A stretch of 64,000 nt of DNA from Gyromitra esculenta. Lineage: Eukaryota > Ascomycota > Pezizomycetes > Pezizales > Discinaceae. The translations under genes were made by a program, and so were the position numbers. Where the stretch lies: positions 1,798,001 through 1,862,000 of the forward strand of contig JBCAML010000010.1 in the NCBI GenBank assembly GCA_038503075.1, written 5' to 3'. Positions 11,232 through 22,566 of the stretch are shown piece after piece (position 1 is the first letter of the stretch; each line of letters starts with the position of its first letter). The notes under the pieces are model-generated. The model ran no database searches and had not been told where the DNA came from. It saw only the letters and a program-made list of their open reading frames with translations.

Positions 11232-12008
11232 GTTTATTATTTCTGGGAGGTTGAAGGTTCGTGGTGGGTGCGAGGGGGCTGTCGTGGTTATGGCAGGTTC
11301 CAGGTTATGGATTGCCAAGACTGACGTACGGGGCGCCTTGACAGCCAACAACCCCATATGCTGGCCGGCCAATCACATAGTGCGACATTTGGCATCTTGG
11401 GATAGGTATCTTGTATAATCATCATTGAATGAACTTAGCAAGGTGAATGCCCTTGTTGTTTACAACCAGAGTCACTGGCGATGCGAACAAAAGGGTTTAT
11501 TTCTTGTGGATTTTGAAACACCAAAGATCACTCGCTTCTTGTTCCGGAGCTTAGTAAGCAAGCCACTATTGGTACCACATGGCGGGGAATACATGTCGTC
11601 CAGCCCTCGCCTGCCACCGCTCCATCCCGCCCCGCACCCGCATCACGGATAAATGCAGTTAGCTCGACACATATCTGCATGTAGTAAGCCTGTTTCAAGA
11701 AGTGCTGGTTGATGGTTCTAAGACAGAAACAAAGCGAAACCACGGTTATTTGTGCCACATTATATAAGCGTGTCTCGTGACAATCTACTATTCGCTACTA
11801 GTATTTAACCAATACTCAAAGCCATACTTTGGTCCATAAATCGTGAGCCCAACAATTAAATCCTTACGAGTACATGTATCGATAGCTCGCAAGATCCCAA
11901 GCCCTACTCACCATACCGAGCACATTAAACACATTGCCATAAGTTACATATACGCCTATTACTCCCAATCCCCATAAATCACGTACCCCACAGCCTCCCA
12001 CCCTCCAA
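11232..12008. other. Intergenic, likely upstream region of the 10.1-11.2 kb gene
   Basis: Nothing coding that I can support. Contains the 3' flank of the CorA-like gene (minus) and the presumed promoter of the basic protein gene. Confidence 0.35.
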
Positions 12009-13890
12009 TTAGTAGTATTTTTTCTCCAAATCTGTATCCAAGTTCTTCGCCCGGTTCTGCCGCCACTTTTCATAAGTCTGCCATCCGCCCATACTAAATA
12101 ATACCAAAGCCGTCATCGGCAAAGTCAATGCCAGATACCACCACCAGTTATTGCTAACCGAGAAGATCGCGTTCCCATTATCATCAGGACTTGTATTGAA
12201 GAACCCCATCCCGAAAAGTCCCTACAATCAAATTAAGTTAACCAATGCGCGGGTTTGTATTGGCAAAGGGGTGGCTCACACTACATAACGAAGCTGGAAG
12301 AAACACCATTGTGAGAATCTGGATGACGCGAAGTGATTGGCCATCTTGATGGCTCACGCGTGCGATCTGCGTACTTTCGGACGCCATCTGAATATTCAAT
12401 TCCGCATCCCGTTGATTCACCATGGCGAAGCACTACAGCCACCAGCTATTAGCACCCGCCCCACTCCCAACCATCAACTTCAAGTAAAGCAGAAACTACC
12501 TCATTAATCCCAATTTTCGTCCTCTTCTCATACAGGCTCCCATAAGTCTTCAGGAGCTCGCACTCAGAAATTAATACATCCCATATATCATCCTTAAACT
12601 CGGACAGCCCAACAGAGGACATAGAGTCGGACTGCCCTTTGGTGCTGAGCTGGTTGCGGATCCATTCGTGCTCGAATTTCAAGTGCTGCAGCGACGCAAG
12701 CAGAATACTATAGTCTGTCGTAACCTGTGTGATCTGGCGAGCCAGCGTCAAAAACGCACGACTCCGCGCCGTGAAATCTTCCGCGGAATGAAGCTCATTA
12801 ACCCTCAATTCCTATCCACCCAACACACCAATATCAGCAACAATAGTAGTACGAGGGGGGAGGGGAATACGGACCCACTCGTATATAGAATCTGCCCAGC
12901 TCTCCGAGAATTTATCGGCTTTGAGAACAGCTCCTTGCGCAAAGAATGCATGCAGCAGCATCGGATGCTTTCTAACCATATCGCCTCTTTCCTGAAACCC
13001 GGAAACTAGCTCGCTTTTCATATCTTCGGGACATCGAAGTACTAGTACTGTGTTTCTACCACGGGGGATGTCGTGGCCTGCCCATACGAAGAAACGCATC
13101 CAGCCTAGGATGGTTTTTGATGAATCGAGGCCGTTGGGGATAGCGGCTACAGAGCGGATTACGCTTGAATACCAGAATTCTATTTGTAGGCGCCGTTGTA
13201 AGCACGGTTATATAAACCAAAGGGTTTCGAGTGATGGGCTCACGATGATGAACTGGCATTTGGGTCTTGCGATCATACTGCACTATCCGACTCGGCATGT
13301 GTTGACGTCTAAGAAATCTAGCGACCCGAGGAGAGATGCTGTAGGTTTTAAATACATCTTGTAGTAGTTCAGATGTGATATGTAGACGGTCCGTATCGTT
13401 CTTGACCCCATCGATGAATCTAACTCAAACCGTTAAATCCTGATAAGGGTAGGCTATTATTGGGGGAGGCACATTATTCGTAAATGGACAGGGTTTTTCC
13501 CCTGATCGTTGTTCTCGTCCTGTGGATTAAAGGCTACTTAGTCAATCGCTCGAGACGCAATACGGCGACTCTCCCTCGGGGTGTGTTTCGGGGGTGAGGG
13601 TGGACTAACCTTCAGTAGAGTAGATATCTGCTTGTCATCTAGGTTCGATCGCATAACTGCGTTTAGAAGAAATTGTCAGTATCACGTTCTATCACGCTTG
13701 AAAATTCAAATCAGGATTATCCCATACCTCCTTTTGCACCCCTAATCTCGAAGACATCTGCAGTTGAAGAATCCGAAAACCATCGGTCAGATCCAAAAAC
13801 CCTTTTTGTATCCGGCCCACAGAGGATAGAATCGATCTCCTGGCAATCCACCTTCTGAGCGACAGGCGGGAGAGTGGGAGAGATTGACAT
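12009..13890 (-). CDS. CorA-like divalent-cation transporter family protein, 8 exons
   Basis: Exons on minus: 13890-13728, 13656-13610, 13519-13473, 13419-13244, 13179-12875, 12811-12500, 12432-12280, 12221-12009, all in phase, 471 aa. The N-terminal part has the pattern of fungal CorA-like proteins ('PRVARFLRRQHMPSR', then 'FWYSSVIRSVAA'). A long helical stretch follows, then two C-terminal membrane segments at about 381-408 ('VIQILTMVFLPASL') and about 427-446 (Trp-rich start). This is the CorA/ZntB two-helix fold, in which the first helix lines a pentameric pore. The family's GMN signature after the first helix reads GMG here (about 405-407), so Mg2+ transport cannot be assumed. Exon 5 to 6 uses a weak GTCCGT donor and exon 3 a weak GTGCCT donor. 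Likely a plasma or internal membrane protein. Confidence 0.85.
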
Positions 13891-14362
13891 ATTAGTGTTT
13901 AGACGAAATAAAAATAAAGAGAAACCGGAAGTTTAAGATATTAACCAATAGTACGTATACAGTTAGAGATAATTTTGATAACCCGCACAAACGGGCTTCT
14001 TATATACGCGCAGATCGCTTTCCGCGAAGTCTCACTCGATACTACCCGCTGGCCCCCACGCCTTTGCGGGACGGGCCGCCGTATCCTGACCCGCAGGACC
14101 CTACCGCTCGTGGTTTGACAGCGAGACCAGTAGTACAAGGCTTGCTTTTTCCTCTGCTGCCTCAGCAATACCAACAGCAAGGCCGAGGTAGAGTATGAGA
14201 TATCTCTCCGAACAGAACTCAACTTCTCCGCCCAGACCGATTCTCGGTCTCTAATTGGTCCACGAGTACCCCCTGGTGCGACCAACTAACGTAAACTGAA
14301 CCTAAAACCTCTGAAAAGCGCCATCAACCAAAAAACCCCAAACCCAAACCCTTACTCATCTA
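13891..14362. other. Upstream region of the CorA-like gene
   Basis: Contains a 114-codon minus frame (13941-14285) without recognisable motifs, probably 5' leader or chance. No other element supported. Confidence 0.35.
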
Positions 14363-14495
14363 CTCGCAACAGGCATAAAGAACCCGAAAATGACTCTTGC
14401 TGGTAATAATTTTTGATTCGTCTTAGTTTGCCGCAAACACAACTTGGTTGGTTAGCTCACACTTACATTTTCGGGTTCTGTATGCCTATTGCGAG
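14363..14495. mobile_element. Foldback MITE with CTCGCA ends
   Basis: A 133-bp element on TA (14361-14362 and 14496-14497). Left arm CTCGCAACAGGCATAAAGAA; right arm, reverse-complemented, CTCGCAATAGGCATACAGAA; both continue with CCCGAAAATG. It shares the TA-CTCG terminus with the 7-8 kb elements but not their inner arm, so it is a separate subfamily or one mobilised by the same transposase. Confidence 0.78.
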
Positions 14496-16516
14496 TACCA
14501 TTCCCACAAAAGTATAGTCTTAGGCAACCCATCGCATAAGCCCGAAAAGCAAAAAAGCTCGTAGCACACAGGCAACAGGTGGATCTTCGCGTTGGCGGCT
14601 ACGCTATGCGGCTAATATCGAACATCCTAAAACTCAATTGCATGCATACGAGGTGCGCAGGCAACCACTGTCCCAACGGACGGAGATATTGGTAACAGGA
14701 ATCGGAAATGTCAGCCGCTAATTAACACACATCTTGCGAGAGGGGGATATGCGCGTTACTCGCTGTCGCGCGCGGTTTCGAGTCATAAGACGTCACCCGG
14801 GGTCTGAAACTGGCGAGATGAAATCTCAGTGCTCCAGTGTTTCAATCAGGGCTACCAGCTCGGAATTATCGCCAAGAACTGTCACTCGCTATTCTCTGGT
14901 TTAGTAGATTCCCTCGGTTCTTCAGCTTATATCAAGGCTCTGTTAGAACGTTGAAGACTTCCTACGATTCTGGCGCGGGTTATATCTTCTGTGCTTCTAC
15001 CACGGAAGCGGGGTCGCTATAAGGCAAGTGGCTGTACTTGTACATACATGCATACGTGCATATATGCTACCGACGAACGATACACTGACTCCACGAAGCG
15101 GTGGATATCCCACTTGTGGTACACGCGGATGGTAGCCCGGGGGGGGGCGGTAATTCGCAATGGATTGGATGTTGGGAATGGGAGTCTGCTGCTTCGCCGC
15201 ATTGCGGACTAGTATGTAGTTCCACAGAAAATTGCAAGGGCTAAAGAGTCACGTAGAAATCTTCATATGTAATGAGGGTACCAGTAGGTAATGGCTATTA
15301 GCTATAGGAAACTTAAATGGGAAGTGGCTGAAAGAGAAGCCTTCTTTGAGTTTCTTGTTGATTCTTTAAACTACTACTATTTTTTTCTATCCGTGGGGAA
15401 ATAAGCTTGTTCAGAATTGTACCTCATCTTTTGCCTCTAGAGGATAGGATGAGAGTCAGAGAAAGTACATGTAGTGATAAATGGAGTAAGGACAAAAACG
15501 GGTGTTGGCGGGCATTACGAGGAGAACTTGGAAATAATAACCGATCACTCGAGGATCCTATCTATTTAATAACTTACACACTGTTAAGCTCAGGGCAAGT
15601 CTTCCAGAAATCACCACTACGATAAGAACAACGAGAGTTGCCTGAGCTCTTGATCGATCCCCAGTTACCTCATTTTACCTCAGTTACCTCGAGAATTGAT
15701 AGCATTAGACAAATTCTAGGTAGTCTACCTTCCTGCAGAAACCCTCCAAGGACCCCAAGAGTAATCACCTGGTTTTCTGAAACGAGTGACTTTGGGCGTT
15801 CTTAACCTAATCCCTAAGCATGGTAGGAGCCCAACTTAGTAAATAGAAATGATCAAGTTGCCCAAAGTATACAGCCATGAGCCACAACATGTAAATTCCT
15901 AATTTAAGCCTTCGCTTTTACCGATCTTGCTTGTTACCAGCCTTGTATCGAACAAGTGTTTGCGACGAACGGGGAAGTGCGAGAAAGTGCAAAATTTGCA
16001 ACATTCATGTTGTTGGGCGGGATCGGAAACGAACTTGGTGTGTTACTCAGCTTCTAAGATGAAAGGTCAGGTGGCTGATAGCAGGTAATGTTGTAGCTTG
16101 GTTTATTTTCTCCGCAAAGATGCACGAGATGTTTAGGGAAGCGAGAAAGCTGGCTGCTATTATTTACAATGGGGTTAAGATTCTTGCGGGGAGAGATGTC
16201 TGGTTAATAGTTGAGATGAAAATTAGGATTAGGGTTAGGGTTATTTATCTGTATTGGCAGGGCGATCACAACACTTGAGCTGTACCTGAATATCTATTAG
16301 AGTAGCCTAAACATAGTGACAAACCAACTGTTGGTGTGACGCTGCTACTGGATTGGTTGTCGCTGTGCTACTGATAGTAACACTTCCGTTGCTCTGGCAA
16401 CCCCCGTCGCCTAAAAACAAATAACCACGTCTTAAATAATAACATGTACCCTCGCAGCTACTCCTTGCGTCCGTCGTCCATTCCTCACCAACAATCTCCC
16501 CCACCAGCCCAGACTG
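14496..16516. other. Gene-free interval with short telomere-like motif
   Basis: 2 kb without a supportable gene. At about 16225-16243 there are two TTAGGG units and a flanking near-copy, too short to be more than an interstitial telomere-like motif. The last 200 bp is the promoter and leader of the membrane-protein gene. Confidence 0.4.
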
Positions 16517-17842
16517 ATGTCCTTCGCGATGAACCCTCCGGTGCGTCCGTTCCTGCCCTACAACAACCCGAGCATCTCCAGTGTGGAGGATCTCAATGCT
16601 TTCAATCCAAAGCGGATATCCCAGCAGTCCCAAGAGCCTGTGGTCCCCAAGCTGAAGATGACGGCGCCGTACATCCAGCTCGATCATTCCGTGAACGCAA
16701 AGATCGAGCGCGCACACAGGCTGAATGCGGCTCCTATCTCGAAGAGGGGCTTACTTATCGTGAGGATTCTTGCGATACTCTTGAGGATTCCCCAGCTGGC
16801 TGGTGCGATGGGGTTGCTTGTGTGCACGCTGTTTATCAGGAAGATGGACGATATGACCGGATGGATCACTCGAGTGCCGGTAAGTACCTCCACTGCTTCC
16901 TCAAGACGATGTGAGCTTGGGATTGAGATCTATGACAGCCGGCGGTAGCGATCTTCCACGTTGTGTACTTCATCTACCATGTCAGCAGCAGCGATCGTGC
17001 CCGCACCCCCAAGTCCAGCGTCAGCTACTTCTTGTTTGCGTCGACTGTTGATCTTGCAATCATGTCGTTCTACGCCTTCATTGCTATTCTCAGCTGGAAA
17101 CAGTACCAAGGCACCGCCGATTCGCCATGGGCTACAATCTTCAACAACCCAGAGATCACGCAGAAGATCTTCATGTCCGTGTTCTTAATCACCTGTGCAG
17201 CAGGGTACATATTCTCGCCCCTTTCCACCTATCACATATATACTAACCATCCATAGCGGCCTAGCCCTCATCTCCCTCCTCCTAACCCTGTACCTCGTCC
17301 GCGTCTTCCGGCGCCTCGCAAACCTCTCCCCGGACCAAAACCCCTTCCTCGGCGAAAAAGACACCTACACCCAGCTCCCCTCCAAACGTTGGTCCCAATC
17401 AACCACCGACTCCGCCGCCCCCTCTCTCCCCGAGTCCTCCAAAGCCGTCCCATTCCTCGCCACCCGTCGCTCCGATATGTCGTCGCGGGACACGATCCAA
17501 TACCACAACATCCCCGTCCCACCGCCGCACACCCAGCGTCTCAGCCAGCTCTACCCAGCCACCGGACACCTGTACCCCGCCTCGGGCCCCGTCGCATACG
17601 ACTCCACCGCTGAGACTGAGAGCATCAGGAGCGAAACCACGAGCACGAAGCGCGGCAAAAAGTCGTGGGGAAACCTGAAGGCTCCCACGGCAGCGAAACG
17701 TAAAGAGAGCGCTACCATCATCGCTGAAGCATCATCAACTGCGGAACGGTCCACGTCGAGCACTCTGCACCCGGAGGATGAAGGCCGGTCTTGGAGCTTT
17801 AGCTTCAGGAAGAGGTCGGGTGCTGCTGCGGGCATGCCGTAA
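16517..17842 (+). CDS. Four-TM fungal membrane protein with long cytosolic tail, 3 exons
   Basis: Exons 16517-16879, 16939-17204 and 17257-17842. The introns are GTAAGT...CAG and GTACAT...TAG (with TACTAAC), in phase, 404 aa. Predicted membrane segments are at about 79-107, 122-137, 151-174 and 200-226. A hydrophilic Ser/Thr/Pro-rich tail follows, beginning 'NPFLGEKDTYTQLPSKRWSQ' and ending in a basic Ser-rich stretch. The four-helix layout resembles MARVEL-type or related fungal plasma-membrane proteins, but I cannot name the family with certainty. The tail holds many Ser/Thr sites and could be phosphorylated. The gene is GC-richer than its flanks and looks intact. Confidence 0.8.
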
Positions 17843-19076
17843 GGGGGTGGAGGGGAGGCTTTTTTCTTTTCTCTTTTCCGCTGGAGTCTAGGGGTCCGGG
17901 TGGCCTTTATTTTGTTGTTTTCTTTTTTCTTTCTTTGTTGCTTGGTTTGATGGGATGGGATGGGTGGGGGGTGGGTGGGGAGAAGGGAGGAGCGAATATA
18001 TATATGTGGGCACGTGTCATGGGTAATGTATGTAATGAGTTTGGTATGGATGGTTGTATCATAGGTTTTTACGCACTTGGACGGAGGTTCAATATAGCGG
18101 GTATTACCTTTGCTTTTTCAGTTGTTGCTGCTGCTTCTATGTGTGTTGTGAGGGCGTGGGTTGGATGAAGTTGATGTAGATTTTGATTTTTGTAAACGGT
18201 ACGTTAGTATGAAAGGTACTGGTAGCGATATAGGATAAGGGTTGCGGGGCCGCTGGGGTTTGGGTAGGGTTGAATCTAGATAAAAGGAGATGGTAGGTGT
18301 TTAGGCAGTGTCAGTCGATGCAAAGGTGAAACGACTACGAATATCTGTTGAAATTACTGGACTTGTTCGTAGAGCGTTGTAATTCTCGTGATCCGAATGA
18401 GAAACTCCGGGTGACACAAGTCCTCATTCGTCTAATATGTCAACTTTAATTTCCGGGTCGTCTATTTGAGGATCCTTACAAGCGTGTCATGAATTCTGGA
18501 GGGTCTCTCTGCTGGTACTTCCCTAGATTTAAACTGTAGGTGATGGGTCACTTCCGCATGTGGGTCCCCTGGTGCCTGGATATTCGCTTCCTCAGCAGCT
18601 TTGGATTGTATTCATCACACACAACTCAAGCACCTTCCTTTCTTTGAACCGTCCTATTTCCTGTGCCTTGTGTTGGCAGGGGTCGGTACACGCTATGGAT
18701 AGGAAAATCTATCATTTTTAGGGTTAGGGTACTAATTTCATTAGATGTGGGATACGAACTCGAGATACGCTGTGCCCAGGATTAGCCATCCCTGGTTTCT
18801 CGACAGAGTCGATGATGGCTATGGAATGCCGTTTAGTGAGAGTACACCCCCAGTACACGATGCAGGAACAGATGAGATATAGTGCCAAGCCACGGGTAGA
18901 TCGCTTAGTCAGATCACCGTGGTCGTTAGCAGCTGAACACGTGCCGAGGCTCTTCGGCCACTATCTTCCCCACGATCCCTTCCTCTCCTTCTCTCAGCTC
19001 TCTCCACATAGATCCCTCTCATCTCCACCTCCCTCCCCCCCCGATCCATCTAGGCATCGTCTGTCGTTAACGCGCA
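17843..19076. other. Intergenic between two plus-strand genes
   Basis: The 3' flank of the membrane-protein gene is T/G-rich, and the last 150 bp is a pyrimidine-rich (CT/CCC) stretch typical of fungal promoters before the ATG at 19077. A short TTAGGG-like motif occurs near 18719. No gene supported. Confidence 0.4.
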
Positions 19077-20297
19077 ATGTCGGATTCAGTTGGTGGGCTC
19101 CCTTCAGACCCCCTGCTGAGCTTCCCCCCGCTGATAGTTCCTAATCTGACGAAAGCAGATAGGGTATTCGCACATGCCCTACAGACAGTCCGGAAAATCC
19201 CCAAAACCGGATCTGCACGGCCCCCAGCAGAGGATCGCTTGCGATTGTATGGGCTGTACAAACAGAGCATGGGTCTGGGAATCCTTGAAGCAACAAAAAA
19301 TGTATAGCTTGTGCAAAGGGGAGCTGACTGAAGCTTGGTTTCGACAGAGGGGGACGTGGAAGGTGTCATGGATAGGCCAGAAGTTTTTGGAGATGAATCG
19401 AGAGCGGAGAGAGAGAAATGGTACCTATTCGACAAGCCTCCCCCGTGGTGGCGATGGGAATAGTCGCTTATCGTGGCCTATAGGGATGCCTGGAACGCCC
19501 AGAGCGGATTACAGAAAACGGAAGCGAAGAGACTCTATATTGCCACGTTGATTGAGGTTTGCGGTCCGTTTTCTTTTTTTAGAAATATCTATCATACGAC
19601 TACGCTCCGTGATGAGGCACACCCGAAGACTAATCCTACTCTAGACGATGCATAAGTACGCGTCAGGGACACAGTGAGTATTCGCTTCCCTCCTTCCCTC
19701 CTCCTCCTTCTATTATAGGTCCGCATATTTAATCCTTCAAAAAGAGAAGCTCGTGAGCTCGTCGCGGAGTTAGAATTCGTCTGGGATCAGATTAGATCTA
19801 ACCACTCTTCGTTATCCGCCGCCTCTTCGCCACACGCCGCAAACCGATCAAACTTGGCGCCGGCATCGTCCTACCCCGGAGAGCTCGGCCTGGTATCGCC
19901 AAACCCTTTCGGCGAGGAAGAATTTGAGGAGGATATCTCGGGGATGGATACGGACCACCGGGGGGGTAACCGGAAATGGCGGAGGAGAGTCGAGCAAGCA
20001 TTGGCGAAGATGGCGACTGAGGTCACGGCGTTAAGAGAGCAAATGGAAGAGGAAAGAGCATCACGACGGAGGGGAAAGCTAAGGCAGGCAGGACAATGGT
20101 TCCTGTGGGCGATGCTGGCGACAGGGAGGCATGTGATCTTCGAAACGGTTTTCTGGGGATGTGTGTTTCTGTGGATGCGTACCAGGGGAGATACAAAGGC
20201 ACAGGAAGCGCTGAGACTGGTGGTGGCTTTTGTGAAGGAACGATTAGCTGATGTTGGGTTCGGGCGTGGAAAGAAGGCTACGAAGCTGATACGGTAA
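19077..20297 (+). CDS. ATG37: Membrane-anchored acyl-CoA-binding protein (ATG37/ACBD5-like), 5 exons
   Basis: Exons 19077-19272, 19348-19420, 19484-19556, 19645-19673 and 19745-20297, all in phase, 307 aa. An acyl-CoA-binding domain spans about 25-125: 'FAHALQTVRKIPKTG', the YKQ ligand motif (about 61-63), 'KWDAWNAQSG' and 'TEAKRLYIATLIETMHKYA'. 'EARELVAELEFVWDQI' follows, then an acidic linker, a coiled coil (about 204-238) and one C-terminal membrane helix (about 245-269). This domain order is that of peroxisomal Atg37/ACBD5, which binds acyl-CoA and is needed for pexophagy; the function here is inferred from architecture. The 29-nt exon 4 is easily missed but restores the conserved 'TMHKYASGT' segment. 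Convergent with the GH43 gene, with 248 bp between the two stops. The gene symbol is by similarity only. Confidence 0.87.
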
Positions 20298-20545
20298 TGA
20301 TGTTTAAGGCCAAGATATTACATGGGATTGCGAGGGTGTACTTTATAATGGAGTGTGGGTCATGTTATAATTTGCTGGGTTTTTTTTGTAGTTTATAGAT
20401 ATTGGCAAGACTGTCTGATGGTACTTGAAACTCTCTTTGAATACAAGCCAAATTGTATGGATTGTTTTCATAAGCGGTGCTTGTGCGCCGACTTAACTGA
20501 CAGTTCCTAGGATCACTACTGCAATAGCATTCCTGTGTTTTATCT

Positions 20546-21675
20546 CTACTCTCCGGATGGCCCAGTGATGGTAGTCGACAGAGCCAGCGGTGTCCCAAAG
20601 TTTGGAGTACCATTCGAATTCCAATTGACCTTCTGGGCCATGGTATACCTATTCCCATCGCAAGCACCAGCAGCCACCTGTGTAGCATGATAGACATTCC
20701 AGATTTCCGTGCCATCGGGGCTTTGGAAGAACCTACACACCATATCAGTCTCCATATCTCCCAAAAAAAATCCATTTCGATAGCCCATACCCATTATGTC
20801 CCGGCCCGAGATTCCCATTAGCAGTGCTAAACACCGGCCCACTCTTAGTCCAGCTCGCCGCCAACAACGGGTCTCCGGAGCCCTTATACGTCAGCAGTCC
20901 TAGCTGATAACTCGTCGTCCAGCAATAACTCGCCGAGAACGTCAAGTACGTGTTTCCACCATGATACATAGCCGCAGGATCCTCATTAACCGCGCCACCG
21001 ACCGTCTCCCAGCTCGCCGTCGGCTCCGAAAGCAGGTACGGAGTGCCAATCGTGTACGCATTCGACATCGCCGCGATATACAAACTCTGCAAGCTATTCG
21101 GCGAGAACCGAGACCACACTAGATACAGCTGTGTTCCGAACCGCAGGATCGTGCCGTCGATGCCCCAGTCGGCGCTGAGCCGCGCTTTGTATGCGTACCC
21201 CGAGAGCGGCGTGGTCCCGCCTTCGAGGACGTGTTGGCGCTGGTTTCCGCAGCATTCGGACGTGCCGGCGGTGTAGTAGATCCACCATTTACTATCGATG
21301 TAGTGGAGTTCTACGATATGTTAGTGGCGCCGCCTGACGGTGTTTCCGCGCAGGGCGGGGGGGAGGAGGGGGGAGGGGAGAGGAGTGTTAGATACCGGGG
21401 GCCCAGAAGTTGCCGGCGCGGCTGGTGGTCGTGTCGGTCCAGACTACGGTTGGTGTTGCAGTCTTGAGGCCGCCGAGGGTGGTCGCGCGGGTGATTTGGA
21501 TGTTGGTCCAGGTTGTGGACGTCAGGTAGTAGTATCCGCCGGTGTAGACGATGTGGGGGTCGCTGCCGTTGGGGTTCTTGAGCGGGTTGGTGAATGTTGC
21601 TGCGTGTACGACTGTGGACAGGATGGTGAGTGCTATTATGAGCAGCATGGAACGGGGGTTGGTGGGTAGATGCAT
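20546..21675 (-). CDS. Secreted glycoside hydrolase family 43 protein, 3 exons
   Basis: Exons on minus: 21675-21396, 21310-20791 and 20732-20546, in phase, 328 aa, a normal length for a single-domain GH43. A signal peptide is evident (hydrophobic residues about 10-25, ending AVHA-like). The five-bladed propeller motifs are present: 'SDPHIVYTGGYYYL' with catalytic base Asp39, 'WAPELHYIDSKWW', 'DGTIL' with pKa-setting Asp145, and 'VNEDPAAMYHG' with catalytic acid Glu203, then 'PGHNGFFQSPDGTEIW'. GH43 enzymes are inverting arabinofuranosidases, arabinanases or xylosidases that act on plant cell-wall arabinan or xylan; the substrate cannot be fixed from motifs. All three acidic residues are kept, so activity is likely. 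No CBM is seen. Confidence 0.9.
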
Positions 21676-22384
21676 CGTGGGGCTTGGTTATAAAACCAAT
21701 TCCGTGTGTTGTGGCTTCGAAGTTTATGGGAATGGCCATTGTGGGAGATTTATAGCATTGGACACTTGCTCTGTAGAGGGATGGAGGGAGGGTTTTTGGG
21801 GATAATTTCACCCGAGCTTTCGGAGTTTCGGAGCGGGACTTGGTGCTGGAATTGTAGCCCTGTGGGTTATAGACCTTGCTTATAATGCTTGGAGGCGGTC
21901 TTAATATCTTGGCTGTAATGGGGATATATAATAGAGTTATCGGAGTTAGAGTTATTCTTCTACAGGGCAGGGTCAAGGATTTGTTTATTTGTTTGCTATT
22001 GTCCCGGCTGGGCGATAGTTATATGAGATTTACCTAATAATCATTGATATTGCTGTGTACGAAAAGTCTTGGGGGGGTATATATTCGTATTTTACCGGTC
22101 GGTACTTACCAACCATCTATATGCTGTTAAACCCTACTGTTTATGTACTTACAGTTCCTGGGTTATATAGATTTTCTTGCGTATGTACCCCGCGGTTATT
22201 CTCTAGTCGACGTCCCACCCTGCGTTTCTCGGCAGATTCCGTATTTTGCCTGAAAGCGCACGTATATAGCGAGATCTCGGTCATGGGAAAGTCTCGGTGC
22301 GAAACTGGAGCTTCAGGCGGAACCAAGTTCCGAGTTTACGGATCATTGACAGTCACTCGAGGGTCTGGCTGTAGTTTACTGTTG

Positions 22385-22406
22385 GTAGTAGTAGTAGTAG
22401 TAGTAG
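22385..22406 (+). repeat. (GTA)7 microsatellite
   Basis: Seven perfect GTA units in a non-coding stretch; likely length-polymorphic. Confidence 0.9.
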
Positions 22407-22455
22407 AATTCATTTACGCATCCAACCCTTGGGTTATGGCGATCGCACTATCTAA

Positions 22456-22566
22456 CCAAACAACCAAACACAACACAAAAACAAAAAACAATAAAAATAA
22501 CAAAATAAAAATAATACAAAAAATAAAAATAAAAATAAAATAAATCATAATAATAAAATAAACCAT
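22456..22566 (+). repeat. A-rich low-complexity tract
   Basis: About 110 bp composed almost only of A with isolated C and T (AAATAAAAATAAAA-like runs). Could be an old poly(A)-like tail or simple-sequence drift. No coding content. Confidence 0.85.

Noticed and set aside
16225..16243. Telomere-like TTAGGG repeats
   Set aside because: Only two full units; the short TTAGGG scraps at 18719 and 22700 are single or double too. Not a telomere.
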